Shown: positions 43,880 to 54,720 of the stretch, one piece after another
Position numbering within the stretch: position 1 is the first letter of the stretch
Layout of the letters: every line of letters starts with the position of its first letter
Source: Yponomeuta sedellus
Lineage: Eukaryota; Arthropoda; Insecta; Lepidoptera; Yponomeutidae
DNA length: 64,000 nt
Assembly (NCBI GenBank): GCA_934045075.1
Contig: OW203730.1
Coordinates: 5,964,785-6,028,784 of the forward strand
Direction: 5' to 3'
Program-made: the position numbers and the translations under genes
Notes under the pieces: model-generated
What the model was told of the DNA's origin: nothing
Seen by the model: only the letters and a program-made list of their open reading frames with translations
Database searches by the model: none

Positions 43880-43990
43880 GCTAGTCAAGTCAAGGTGTTG
43901 GATGGTACTGTCCATATATCAGGCCCCTGCAGGCTATTCCTAACTATAGAAGAAGAATTACTTAATTTCTGCCATTGCAAGTCTTGATTG
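43880..43990 (+). repeat. LINE 3' fragment shared with 23370-23410
   Basis: ggcccctgcaggctattcc and actatagaagaagaattac compare with ggtccttgcaggctcttta and actattctctat at 23380-23405. Confidence 0.35.
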
Positions 43991-44587
43991 TTGATTGCAC
44001 TCATACAATCTTGTTATATGTAGGTAGGTACCGATTAATATAATTTGAGATACAATCGGAAAAAAGGTCGAAGTGGCGTCATTTTGCTACTTTTTAGGGT
44101 TCTGTACCCGGAGGAAGGCAAACGAAACCCTACTACTTTGCCTCTGATGTCTGTCTGTTCAACTGACTCCTGAGATACAGCAGGTTCCCGCCTACAGGAG
44201 TCAGGGCGCCATCAATTGTAACACATCTAATCTTTTTGTGGTCAAATAAACAATTATGGTATCATCAGGCCTTCTATCAGAGAGTGTAATAGTGTAAACT
44301 ATAGGTGCTCAGGTTTCCTCACGACTTTTTCCTTCATGAATTACGAGATTTAGCTAAAATTTTTCATTGAGGATTTATCCTTTATTCATTGATTGATATA
44401 TAATGATTTATTTGACATTGTTGTATTATTATGTGTGAAGAAACTCAATACGAATTAATGAAATTTAAACGTTTTAGTATTTCGTATGTGTAGTTCTATA
44501 TAAATGTCGTTACATACTGCAATACTATGTTTAAGTATTGCGAATCTTTAAGAAATACTATTTCGTATGATTTTTTTAAAATATTTT

Positions 44588-44755
44588 TAAAGACCTATTT
44601 AGAGGCTAAAAATTTCACCCATGCCGGGATTCGAACCCGCTACCTCTGGCTAACCGTGCCAGCGCTCTTTTCAACTGAGCTAATGGGCGTTACAACCCGG
44701 CATCAGTGAAATTTCGAACCTCTTTACAATATTCTCTGTATTACGTTTATTATAT
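44588..44755 (-). mobile_element. SINE-A
   Basis: gacctatttagaggctaaa, box-B region gggattcgaacccgc, caactgagctaatgggcg, cggcatcagtgaaatttc and cctctttacaatattctctg. Confidence 0.8.
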
Positions 44756-45008
44756 TTTTTTTAGCCCTTCGATTTTATATTTCTGGAGGACAGTTGGCGT
44801 GATATGTGTTTTAGTATGTAAGTGTAAGGCATCCGCTGAAAATCAGCGCCGTGGCTCAACCATGACATAAAGCTGAGCGGAGTTTTTTGGTACATATACG
44901 TGTTAAGTTTTATGTGAAGTTTGTCTTATTATAATTTTATGTGTCAAATGAATATTATTCTATTCTAAAAGTTAAATTTTCAGGGAAGTTAAATATGGGG
45001 GCACAAAC

Positions 45009-45194
45009 CAGTCTCGCCAGGCCGATAGTGATGCCGCGCCGGCCTCACAATGACGTCCCTCACAGGCCCGAGCAGTCGGATCACGCTGTGACTCTTCGCC
45101 GTACAGTCCTCGTTGCCCACGCAGCCAACGGTGGTGTGGAGCGTACAATGGGTCGCTGGTGACGCAGGAATCTTCAGCTGGATGATGCCGTAGT
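45009..45194 (-). CDS. Alpha-2-macroglobulin/TEP family exon: end of MG1 and start of MG2
   Basis: This exon of 186 nt is phase 1 on both sides. The acceptor is a TTTCATTGTTCCAG tract; the donor is ACTG|GTTTGT. The reading begins YGIIQLKIPASPATHCTLHTT, the last strands of an MG1 domain. It continues CVGNEDCTAKSHS and ends VRDVIVRPARHHYRPGET, the MG1-MG2 junction. In most family members that junction reads like F.QTDK..YKPG; here the QTDK part is replaced by VRPARHH while Y-x-P-G-E is kept. The paired Cys residues in CVGNEDC are not a feature I can place in standard MG1 domains. The upstream exon must supply one base that with AC gives D, N, H or Y. Confidence 0.85.
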
Positions 45195-45529
45195 CTGGAA
45201 CAATGAAACAAGAACGGTTATTGCGTGCATACGTGTCAATTCTGATTAAGAAAGTCGTTCAAACAATAACAAATGAACAATGGTTGCATAGAAGAAATTG
45301 CTTTTTGTGATATGGCTGCGAATTGCACTGCACAATACTGTACTTCATTATTGTTCAAGTCTCAAAGGTAATTCCTGGCGTACATACATACAATAAAGAA
45401 TATTATATGAACAATGAAAATTAATGACTAAGTCGTGTTACAAAGTGAGTCTAGCCTTAAACTTGGAGATTGATGATTAAAAGCTTAAATAGTTATTTGA
45501 TGGAAAAAAAAGAATGTGTTTTCATATAC

Positions 45530-45645
45530 TCACAAGTGTAATAGTGATTATTTATTAGGCAAAACGTAATTATCTTAATTCCCGACGTTAATCGCGAAAA
45601 GACCCGTTTAATACCTATATGTATGATCATCGTAAGGCGTTAAAA
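45530..45645 (+). repeat. Family-E repeat fragment
   Basis: gtgattatttattaggc, aaaacgtaattatctt, tcccgacgttaatcgcg, acccgtttaatacctata. Confidence 0.45.
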
Positions 45646-45664
45646 AATACTAGGTGATGTTTAT

Positions 45665-45995
45665 ATTCTTTTTGTTGCACTAACCCGTGCTAAGAACGAT
45701 TTTTAAACCTATTTAGAGGCTATAAATTCAACCCAAGCGATATCATTCCGATGTAAAACCTAACTGCAAAGTAGGTACTCGGGGCTGCAAGTGATGCAAA
45801 TTACTTCAGCCAGATATCGCTGCCTGTAAGTAGTACAGAGAGTATTGTAAAGAGGTTAGAAAGTTTCACTGATGCCGGTACTTGCCCATTAGCTCAGTTG
45901 GGAGATCCCTGGCACGGTTAGCCAGAGGTCGCAGGTTCGAGTCCCGGCATGAGTGGAATTTTTAGTCTCAAAAAAGGTTTTTAAAAATAGTTGAT
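45665..45995 (+). mobile_element. SINE-A with an inverted tail at its head
   Basis: The reversed tail (tgcactaacccgtgctaag, acctatttagaggctat) at 45673-45735 runs into a plus-strand copy starting gcgatatcattccgatg. That copy has cttgcccattagctcagttg, cgcaggttcgagtcccgg and the end agtctcaaaaaagg. Confidence 0.8.
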
Positions 45996-46074
45996 GTGCT
46001 AATGAAATATTGCAAAACAGAAAAAGCTTTACTTCAGTATTGATCACCTGATAATGAAACCGCTTCCAATAGTC

Positions 46075-46230
46075 TTCATCATCATCAGCCAAACGACTCC
46101 CACTGCAGGATGTACGCCTCTATCATGGTTTTCCAAGCTTCACGGTCTTATGCCGTCCGTATCCAGCCAATTCCCGCTATCGTAACCAAGTCATTAGACT
46201 ATCTGGTGGAAGACCAGCCCACGTCGCCTA
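46075..46230 (+). repeat. RTE-like LINE 3' fragment
   Basis: catcatcatcagccaaacga, ctcccactgcaggatgtac, ccaattcccgctatcg, agaccagcccacgtcgcc: the order of a common lepidopteran RTE 3' region (known from general experience). Confidence 0.5.
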
Positions 46231-46683
46231 AACCCCACTCAAGAAGTTATTTTATTACTAAGCACTCAATATTTTTTGTTCACGTGCAAACTAACCGCAT
46301 CAGGTAGATTTAGCAATATGATTATTAAGGAATCTTTGTGCATCTCCGTATGTGTTTAGAGTAGGAGTATTTTCTGTGTCTATAAATGAAATAACTGCTA
46401 TTGTGGCTACAAACCAAAACCTTCGAGAGTTAAAAGCATAAAAATTTAAACCCTTGTTTAACATCAAAGTTTTACAATCCAAAGAGTGTGCAAGCGGAAA
46501 CGTCAATAAATTTTGATTGGATTGTCACTGTAATTTAGGTAGTGAACCCGCCATTTTGTTGGTATTTTTTTAAATAGTCTGTGTTGCTTTCTATCCAGCC
46601 AGACCCCGGTAAAAATCGTTTCGTGAAACTTAATATTGTGTGCGACCATTTTGGCATTGAATCTATGACTAAGCGAAAGATCA

Positions 46684-46790
46684 TGCTTCGCAAGGCATGT
46701 TAAGCCGTTGGTGCTGTGGCCTAACCTTCCTGCAATGCAGAAAGAGACCCGTGCCCCAGCAGTGGGGACATACAAGGGTTGATAACGAAC
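46684..46790 (+). mobile_element. 5S-derived SINE fragment
   Basis: tgcttcgcaaggcatgttaa, gccgttggtgct, then a jump to ggcctaaccttcctgc and ccccagcagtggggac. The middle is deleted. Confidence 0.75.
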
Positions 46791-47245
46791 GAACGAAATG
46801 TACAATGCGGCGAACTTAATACCTTAAGCATGAACTCCGCCCTAGTGCTTATTAATGCCAAAAATTTATCTATAAATAATATTTAAGGAAAAAGAAAGAG
46901 AGGAAGAATATAGACAGAGGGAGAGGGAGATTGTGTGTGACATACAATTTTTTATTACTGTGTTCATTAATGTACACTTGCACAATATCACGTTAAAATT
47001 TGTTGATAAATACACGCTCAAAAAACATTTAAACTCTCATCCATAATAAATAACCGGCACTGTGTCTGAAATTAACATAAAACAGACGCCTTTCATCGTG
47101 TTTCAATGTTAATAAGGCCGATTTATCAAATACAAAATTGCAACTTACCCATTAAATATTTGTTGGATTTAAAATTGCCTATGTACGAAATTATGATGCG
47201 GTACCTAAATAATTGGTCTTTGTGTTGAGTGTTTTGTTTTATATG
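46791..47245. other. Unassigned AT-rich DNA
   Basis: A purine run (gagaggaagaatatagacag) lies near 46898; nothing else is recognised. Confidence 0.4.
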
Positions 47246-47338
47246 CATGCATACATACATACATACATACATACATACATACATACATACATACATACAT
47301 ACATACATACATACATACATACATACATACACATACAT
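47246..47338. repeat. (CATA)n microsatellite
   Basis: About 22 units of cata, nearly uninterrupted. The long Y-M-C-V / H-T-Y-I frames here are artefacts of the repeat. Confidence 0.95.
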
Positions 47339-47341
47339 AAT

Positions 47342-47395
47342 CTCACGCCTGTATCCCAGAGGGGTAGGCAGAGACCAGGGACTGCCACTGCCATT
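47342..47395 (+). repeat. Family-G repeat directly after the microsatellite
   Basis: cacgcctgtatcccagaggg, gtaggcagagaccagggac. Confidence 0.6.
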
Positions 47396-47444
47396 GTTTT
47401 ATATGGTTTCGGGAATACAGATAGGATGGTAGAATTAATTAATA

Positions 47445-47658
47445 TAAAATAACATCACATTTTTACATTTACATACAAGCACATACATTGCTTCTGACCC
47501 CACACTAGGATACCATGTGTCGTGGGAACCAGAAACAACAACGTCACAAACAAGTAAACATCCAAGACCTGGGCTTTTAATTTGTCCCCAGCAGGGATTC
47601 GAACCCGGGACCTCTTGCATGGTAGGCAGACGCGCTACTGCTACGCCACAGAGGTCAT
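47445..47658 (-). mobile_element. SINE-C
   Basis: On minus: gacctctgtggcgtagcagt (box A), gcgcgtctgcctaccatgc, box B gggttcgaatccc, then cttggatgtttacttg, tggttcccacgacac and cattgatc-like end sequences. On plus it ends acatacaagcacatacattg. Confidence 0.75.
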
Positions 47659-47684
47659 ATTTGAGCAGCATTTGCGGGAATATA

Positions 47685-47775
47685 AAGGGACTTCTTAATG
47701 ATTCGCGATACTCATACATAGTAATATATTAAATGGGTCAAATCGCGATTATTTATTAGGTAAAACGAAATTATT
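47685..47775 (-). repeat. Family-E repeat fragment
   Basis: cttcttaatgattcgcgata, atgggtcaaatcgcgatt, atttattaggtaaaacg. Confidence 0.5.
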
Positions 47776-49164
47776 TAATCACACCCGTTCAATGAAAGAA
47801 GGCATCCGTCTTTCTGTTAAATCCGTGATTATGATTCACTCATGTTTTCACACAGAACAATTAAGTGTTTCCAGCAGGACGTTATATTTTACGCAGTCAC
47901 ATGAGTCACAGTTCTTTGTGATGGATACTTTTTAGGCGCGGTTTGTTTGTCAATGCCATTACAATTAAACGAAATTTTCCACCATCCGAATTGAACGGAT
48001 ATATTATTATTTTGTCGACTCGAAATCAATACTTTTTTATATTTTGTTATTCGTCTAAGGTTTCGATCGAGTCTACCGTACCCCTTGACCACTTTTTTGT
48101 CTATGCCTTGACGAAATTAAGATAGAAGATTTAGTTTATCTCTATGTGTAGCCAAACCGTGTTTTCAAGTGCGAAAGTGTGGACGCTATCCCTTGCGAGT
48201 GAAAATTGAGACAGCGTTAGACCGCTCAGAATGCACCTGCAAAGTAAAAACCTAAAACCGCAGCTAACACCACGAAAATAAATTGACGAAGTCTCTCAAG
48301 ATGGCATTACCACAGACATGCTGTCTTGGTCGCATAGTTTTTTTTTGTTTCCAATACGACGCATATTTGTACGCTTAAGAAGCCAAGTCCCACTGCAAGG
48401 TTGATTGATTGATTGAAGACGTTTATTCAAACAAAAATACAAAAGAATACAGAAGTTGGTTTCTGCCAAACTTCATAAAAGTTTGTTGGCAGGTTTTACA
48501 AATTAAAGTTTTCTTATAAGCTAGGTATGTACCTTCATATAAATACTAAAAAACATATTTGATGACTCCCTACACAATACCCTCTTGATCTCTCTACGCC
48601 TAAGGCTTGGTTTCTAAGGTAAAAGCCTCCGCTTTATATTTCCACTCATCTTTGTCCTTTCCTCCCAGGTAAACAATTGACGATAATAATTAAATTACAA
48701 AAAACGTACAAAACCTTTTTCTCTCTGCCTAAAAATGGTTCCCCAAATTCAAATCCCATACCTGCAAAAACTTAAGCACCTCGGAATAAGTTTACTTTTT
48801 CTGCTGTATTTTAAGTGTTTGGTCGAACGTTGGGTGAAATACTTCACCATCTTTTTCGATTTGGAGGTGCTCCAAGAGCTTTTATTGTCGATATTGAAGA
48901 CTCTTGTCGGCTTCACTGGATTTTAAACTCTAGTCTAGTGTGAAGGAAATTGTTTGTCGCTTGTTTTTTAGTTTTATTGAAAAGATTTGCCAGGAAAGTC
49001 ACAATCTTCGGAAATTCTGGCAATACCTTTGAACTGTTATTGTTTAATTTTACGAGTAGTAAAGTTTTCCTTAAATACTATAATTGCTGTAAACTATAAA
49101 TCTGCGTATACAAAACGTTATAATACGTCAGAGTTTCACAATTTTTTGTTCACTGTTTTTTATA
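47776..49164. other. Unassigned DNA
   Basis: A LINE-like reversed tail lies at about 48400-48445 (gattgattgattgaagacg, tttattcaaacaaaaatac). The frame at 48735-48926 (LLFLLYFKCLVERWVKYF) is hydrophobic but lacks any recognised signature. Confidence 0.4.
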
Positions 49165-49812
49165 AGGGTGTCTCATTCAAATCGGTCAGTATGGGAAAGT
49201 CTGAAACTATAAGACATACGAAGATCTGTTCTGAGGAACCATGTCATCGATTTTGATAACAAGAAAAACTGCATTCATACATTTAAAAAAAATCTGTACT
49301 CTTTTCGGGAATCGAACCCGGTTGTTTTGAAAAAAAAATCTACACTCTTTCTATTTAGATATCGATTGTGTAGGTCTTAAGCAGTAAATGTCTGTATAAA
49401 ACATGATGTCTAAAATGAGTAAAATGCATTGTTTTCACATACTTTAATTTATTTTAGAAGGTGCTTGAAGTGACCACCGACTTTTTAATACAATATTCAA
49501 CACGTTTAGGTAACGATCTTACGATTGCATTTTGTATGAAAACAATGCATTTTATTCATTTTAGACATCATGTTTCATACAGACATTTACTGCTTAAGAC
49601 CTACACAATCGATATCTAAATAGAAATAGTGTAGGTTTTTTTTTTAAAACAACCGGGTTCGATTCCCGAACGGAGTACAGATGTTTTTTAAAATGTATGA
49701 ATGCGGTTTTTCTCGTTATTAAAATCGATGACATGGTTCCTCAGAACAGATCTTCGTATATGTCTTATAGTTTCAGACTTTCCCATACTGACCGATTTGA
49801 ATGAGACACCCT
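49165..49812. mobile_element. DNA element with about 278-bp inverted arms and a transposase scrap in the centre
   Basis: The left arm 49165-49442 starts agggtgtctcattcaaatcg; the right arm 49534-49812 ends cgatttgaatgagacaccct. They differ at only a few sites. The 91-bp centre, on the minus strand, encodes RSLPKRVEYCIKKS and, one frame over, GGHFKHLL. This looks like the last residues of an IS630/Tc1-mariner-type transposase. A box-B-like gttcgattcccg lies inside each arm. Confidence 0.85.
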
Positions 49813-49814
49813 GT

Positions 49815-49945
49815 ATAGCCTATAAACGTCCCATTGCAAAGCACAGGCCTTCTCTCAGAGAGAGAGTATTGGCTTAATTACCAAGGCGCCCACCGTGGCC
49901 GTGGATTAAATTTCAAGCGCCGAGGTATTTGAACATCTTAGGGAG
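49815..49945 (+). repeat. Family-D repeat, near complete
   Basis: tagcctataaacgtcccatt, gcacaggccttctctcagag, ggcttaattaccaaggcg, cccaccgtggccgtgg, caagcgccgaggtatttg. Confidence 0.6.
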
Positions 49946-50282
49946 TCAGGTCACTGTTACTTAACATATTGAAAATGGTACAACCAAAGAAAAAAGCAAA
50001 CAAGCGCACTTGAAGTATGAGTTCATTCAACTTTACGTTTCTCTCTTATTTCTGAATGAATTACAAATCTCTTTTTCGAATGTTTAGTTCAATTATTCAC
50101 TTGACCAATTCGTCTAGACAATCAAACTATTGTTTATCTGTTCACTAAATCTCAAGCACGTCTTAAGTAAATTAATATTCAATGAACTAACTTTCTCTAT
50201 TGTTTCTAGAGCTAAAGGCACTTTTGAAGACGTAGATTGAGATATTAAAGCAATAAGAATCGTATTTATAAAGAAATCTTAC

Positions 50283-50336
50283 CTCCAAGATAGACCTTGA
50301 GTGCGCCGTCGATTGCTGTTTTATTTTGAACATCAT
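50283..50336 (-). CDS. Candidate upstream A2M-family exon (MG1)
   Basis: A strong donor (GGAG|GTAAGATT) ends a short open stretch of 54 nt. In the only frame that can join exon 45009-45194 (phase 1) it reads DVQNKTAIDGALKVYLG. The junction codon G+AC gives Asp, producing ALKVYLGDYGIIQLKIPAS. That looks like an MG1 strand followed by its G-x-x-x-L-x-I-P loop. A stop codon in this frame forces the acceptor to the AG just before the first ATGATG. This site is weak, with its pyrimidine tract about 20 nt further up. The exon is inferred from phase and fit, not from a direct homology match. Confidence 0.4.
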
Positions 50337-50789
50337 CTTAGATTCTAAATCCCTATTTGAAGAAAATAGCGAACACAATACAGAAGTCGTAGGTTAGATT
50401 CACATTGAAGGCCGCCAAGTATGATTAGTGCAAACATCTTCAGTCTGGTTGTACCTATTTCCATGTTTAGTTATATTTTAAACGGGTCTAACCGCGATTA
50501 TTTATTAGATAACACGTAATTACCTTATTGAACCAACCACTAGAACGAGCTACATCGACCGAAAGTTCTCTCAACCGATCGACAGTAGGTACTGCCGAAG
50601 AATCGATCGGGAAGCGATTGAAATAAATAAACACAAGAATTTCAACAGAGAGGATGGTTTTAACCTTTCAACTACGTGCAATTCAGTGCTAAGTAAATCA
50701 AATCACGCGGCTTATCACCGGACCTGTCCATCGGTGTTGTGAGTGTTGTGTGTCGGCCAGCTGCGAAACATTGAAAATTAAAAGTGACC

Positions 50790-50970
50790 CACATTAATTG
50801 ACTAGGTACTCGCAACTTCAGTCTACCCGAGAACACGGCAACTGTAACCCTACCAAAACGTCGGGAAATAAACACCTTAAATTACGTTTTACCTTATAAA
50901 TAATCACGATTTGACCCGTTTAATACATAACTATGTATGAATATCGCGAATCATTAAGAAATTCTATTTC
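50790..50970 (+). repeat. Family-E repeat, longest copy
   Basis: cgcaacttcagtctacccg, gagaacacggcaactg, accaaaacgtcgggaaa, attacgttttaccttata, tcacgatttgacccgttt, gcgaatcattaagaaat. Confidence 0.55.
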
Positions 50971-51639
50971 CATGTTGGTGATGTCTTTGCTTAGTTACAG
51001 GGTATTCAACAGGGTACCGGGTATTCAACTTTGAGACCAGGTCTTGTAACTGACTTATGTGTGAATGTTATTCCTTTATCAGATCCATTTTCCCGTACCA
51101 ACCTACATATATCAAGGAGCCAGAATTGTATTACCCATTAGCCATCAATAAACATCAAAGAGTCATCGACATTCACATGTTTGATTTTCTAGGGCTAACA
51201 CAAAAGCCTATTAACTAGCAGCAGCATTTGATTACGCTTTGAAGGAGTGAAACCGTAGATTGTAACAGCCGTAATGGGCCTATAAAACCGCTTTGACAAC
51301 GTTTTACACCAAATCGAATCAAAAGAGCCACACTACTGTGTGGTTCTTTTGTGAGTTGTGGTTGTGGTTAGAAATCAAAAATTGCACGGGAATAACAGTT
51401 AATATTTGTTTTGTTTGCGACTTCGTTAATTTGTTTTTGTTTTATCTGTCCCTGCAAGTTTAGTATTCGTGCATTGTCCTTTTCATTTTGTCTTTTCCGT
51501 ATGTCTCCATATAGGTATTATAACGTATTTATGTAAGTTTATCACAACTATGTATGTAACTGTTTATGTAGGTATATTGTTATTTATATAAGTAGTGTCT
51601 TCATATATTCATATATGCACCGACTATCCGTCTCTTATT

Positions 51640-51768
51640 TCCTTCAGCAACTTTCTGTCGTAAGGTTATCTGGAAGAAATTGCTTTAAGCAATAAGGGCG
51701 CCAATTGTACTTAGTATCTTTAGATGTTTTATAATATGTGCTCTGGTGTACAATAAAGAATATATTAT
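51640..51768 (+). mobile_element. CR1/Jockey-like LINE 3' end
   Basis: ccttcagcaactttctgtcg, ggttatctggaagaaattgc, caataagggcgccaattgta, ggtgtacaataaagaata. Confidence 0.65.
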
Positions 51769-52017
51769 CTTCGTTTGCGTGGATGATAGTTTCGTTATAC
51801 TATTTTCATCAACGTCTTTCATCCATTTATGAATGGAATTTAAGATATAGTAGCAATACCATTCGCAACCCGGGAAGGAAAACATCGCGAGGAAACCTGA
51901 GTGTCGAAGGTTCTCACATACGTCAGCACTAGAAATCGTGAATTCGCGTTTAGCACGTTTGTAATTGTATCTTTAAGTTTGATCTCATTCAACATGATTT
52001 AATTAAAATGTTTAACC

Positions 52018-52235
52018 GATTATACTATTTTTATTTTTAATGCACTAACCCGTGCTAAGGACAAATTTAAACTGTGCGTAATACAGATAATAGTGTAAAG
52101 AGGTTCGAAATTTCACTGATGCCGGTGAGTCGCCCATTGGCTCAATTGGTAGAGCGCTGGCACGGATAGCCAGAGGTTGGGGGTTCGAATCCCGGCATGG
52201 GAGAAATTTTTAGCCTCTAAATATGTTTTCAAATG
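52018..52235 (+). mobile_element. SINE-A with an inverted tail at its head
   Basis: The reversed tail (gattatactatttttattt, aacccgtgctaaggac) at 52018-52070 joins a plus copy that starts inside the body (gtgcgtaatacag). That copy continues through ggctcaattggtagagcgc, box B gggttcgaatcccgg and agcctctaaatatg. Confidence 0.8.
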
Positions 52236-52609
52236 TTTAACCGAATTTAGCTTAACTTAATTTGATATTAATTGAATTTAATTTAGTTTCAATGAACTGT
52301 TTTTGATGTAGGTACTATACCTTAATTCATTTGATTAATTATGTCGTAATTAATAAGAGTGTGTATGTTAATGTATGTGCTAATTATTTTTGGGAACTTC
52401 ACTAGTTTTGCATATTAAAAAAATGCTTACGTAACAATGTTACTGTACCGTTTCCTTCATAAATAAGTAAAATAAATCATCAGTATCCAGCTAATCAGGG
52501 TAATTCGTGCAGTTGAAATCAGTTTTTGTATTTCTTGATATTAAAGCAATCATAAATTAAAATAATCAAACCTTATTTTTGAACTAAAACTTTCGTAAGC
52601 ACAACACAT

Positions 52610-52819
52610 TGTAGACTTTTAGTCCGGATTTACTTACGGGTGTTGTTATATCGGAAAAGTCCGACCAGGTTTCGCTCCGATTCGCAGAGCTTAATCATGG
52701 TGAGCAGAGACGGAGCTCGCGTCGTCGGCGCTTGCCCGTAGTGTGAGACGAGCAACCGACGACGCGAGCTCCGTCTCTGCTCACCATGATTATGCTCTGC
52801 GAATCGGAGCGAAACCTGG
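52610..52819. mobile_element. Foldback element, second copy, right arm cut
   Basis: The left arm from 52610 matches 41777-41888. The right arm from about 52756 stops at gcgaaacctgg, losing the last 45 or so bases. The spacer is longer (gcgcttgcccgtagtgtgag). Upstream flank 52580-52609 equals the reverse complement of the downstream flank of the first copy (42018-42047). Confidence 0.85.
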
Positions 52820-53640
52820 CAGCCAATTCTCACTTCATTAGCAAATAAGTCGTAGACGAGTCTAAGTCTTATAGACTTGGAATTCTACGTAAAAAGTCGA
52901 GCTACAGCCAAAATCTGTATCCTGAACGTGTAACACCCCACCCCGCGTAATAAAAGACTTTAACCCATTTAAAAAGAAAATACGTGCAATAATAATTAAC
53001 CTGCTAAAAGAAGCTATGATGCAAAATACTCTAATGGCCAACTGTGATCGTCTAGTCTAATGAGAACCCTTCGTTGTGAACGTATTAGTAACCTAAGCTC
53101 TTTTAGGATATGAGATTGAGTAACGAGAGTGTGTTAGAGATCCGTTCAAATACAAAAGCAGAATTTAAAGGAATGAACCGAAACCAAAGTTTAGCTCAAA
53201 GCAAATAAATATAAATGAAAACAGCAATCAAGCGAATGAAATAAGCGAAAGCAAGATATGATTTAGAATAAATTAAATAGATAATAGGTTAAGCTGAAAT
53301 TAAGTTGAAAGAAATAAAACTAGGATGAAATATGTAACTCTTACAAAACTACTTCTAAATAAATAAAATATAAAAGTACCAAATAAACCAAATGTCATAC
53401 AGCAAACACGTGAGTGTTATAGTATAACGTCCCCTACCAAAAAGGCCGGTTAAGACAGACATTATTAGCCAACTAGGTAGATAAGAATGGATTAATATGA
53501 AATGAGTACAATACTCGGTTATCTACTAGTCGATAGAGCTAATTATATCCGCCCTGGATGGGGTATGGCCACCACTACGTTATACTGTTAATATATACTT
53601 ATAAATAATAAACTATGACAGACTAGAAATAAGAATAGGT
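52820..53640. other. Unassigned A-rich DNA
   Basis: Purine-rich on plus; no gene or known repeat. Confidence 0.4.
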
Positions 53641-53689
53641 ACAGTGATTCATTATCCCGAGTCTATTCCTCAAGTAGACATACATAATT

Positions 53690-54400
53690 ACGCGAGAATT
53701 GGCAAAGCGACGTTCAGCAGTACAATGCATTGGCAGTCGACGAAAGTGAGAGAGGTAGGTAGGTAACCAAATGCACAAAGTACGTTGGAAAAGACTTCAC
53801 AGAAGCTTACCAACACTGAAACAATCTGGCCAAACTCACGCAACCATGAAATGCCACTATAGGAAAAATCAATCAACTAAAGAAAATACTAACGATAAAA
53901 TCTGTACATATTCCCAAAATAAATATAATAACCTAACTACGTATATGCCTTAAGTATCACACACAATTAACGCAGGAATTGGCAAAGAGACGTCCAGCAG
54001 TACAATGCATTGGCAGAAGAGTGAGAGAGAGGTAGGTAACCAAATGCACAAAGTACGTTGGGAAAGACTTCATCGAAGCCTACCAACACTGAAACAATCT
54101 GGCCAAACCAACGCAACTATGAATGATAATAAAGCACAAGTCATCAGAAGGAAATAAATATAATAAACGCACAATAAGCATAATTAGGTATAAAAGTCTT
54201 AAGACCCAGGTCATTACACACAATTAACGTAAGAAACGGCAAAGGGATGTTCAGTAGTACAATGCATTGGCAGAAGAGTGTGAGTGAGGTAGGTAGACCA
54301 ATGCACAAAGTACTTTGGAACAACTTCATCGAAGCTGACCAAACTGAAACATCTCAGCCGAACCCACGCAACCATGAAATAATGCCAAGAATTAAGCCAA
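53690..54400. repeat. Three diverged tandem units of about 280/257 bp
   Basis: The block agcagtacaatgcattggca recurs at about 53716, 53996 and 54253 (as agtagtac..). Each is followed by gtgagagaggtaggtag-like sequence, aatgcacaaagtacgttgg, gacttcatcgaagc and ctgaaacaatctggcc. Units differ by point changes and small indels. No open frame spans a unit. Confidence 0.8.
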
Positions 54401-54499
54401 TATACCTACTACAAAAATAAGCCTTACTATTAAAAAGCCTGTAGTGGCTTCTAACTACTCACTAACGTCCCATAACGTCCTTTCATTGCCTATCATAAT

Positions 54500-54720
54500 C
54501 CGTAATTTGATAACCCTATATATTGGACACCCTATATCGCGACTATATTCTGACTATGCGTTCCTATATAGTATAATTATAATCTACTAACAAACGTAAC
54601 ATAATATAAACCGTAATTTACCACCCTATATACTGGACACCCTATATTGCGTATATGCCGCCTATGTGTTCCCATTCAGTAGTAAGTACCTATATGATCT
54701 ATTAAAAACGTAACATACCT
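54500..54720. repeat. Two tandem units of about 110 bp
   Basis: ccctatatattggacaccct at 54514 and ccctatatactggacaccct at 54624; flanks (cgtaattt upstream, acgtaacata downstream) also match. Confidence 0.75.

Noticed and set aside
47126..47452. Protein frames made of Y-M-C-V or H-T-Y-I repeats
   Set aside because: They are translations of the (CATA)n microsatellite on either strand.
45009..52000. A CRISPR array suggested by many short repeats
   Set aside because: The repeats are SINE pieces and microsatellites with no regular repeat-spacer pattern, and the DNA is eukaryotic.
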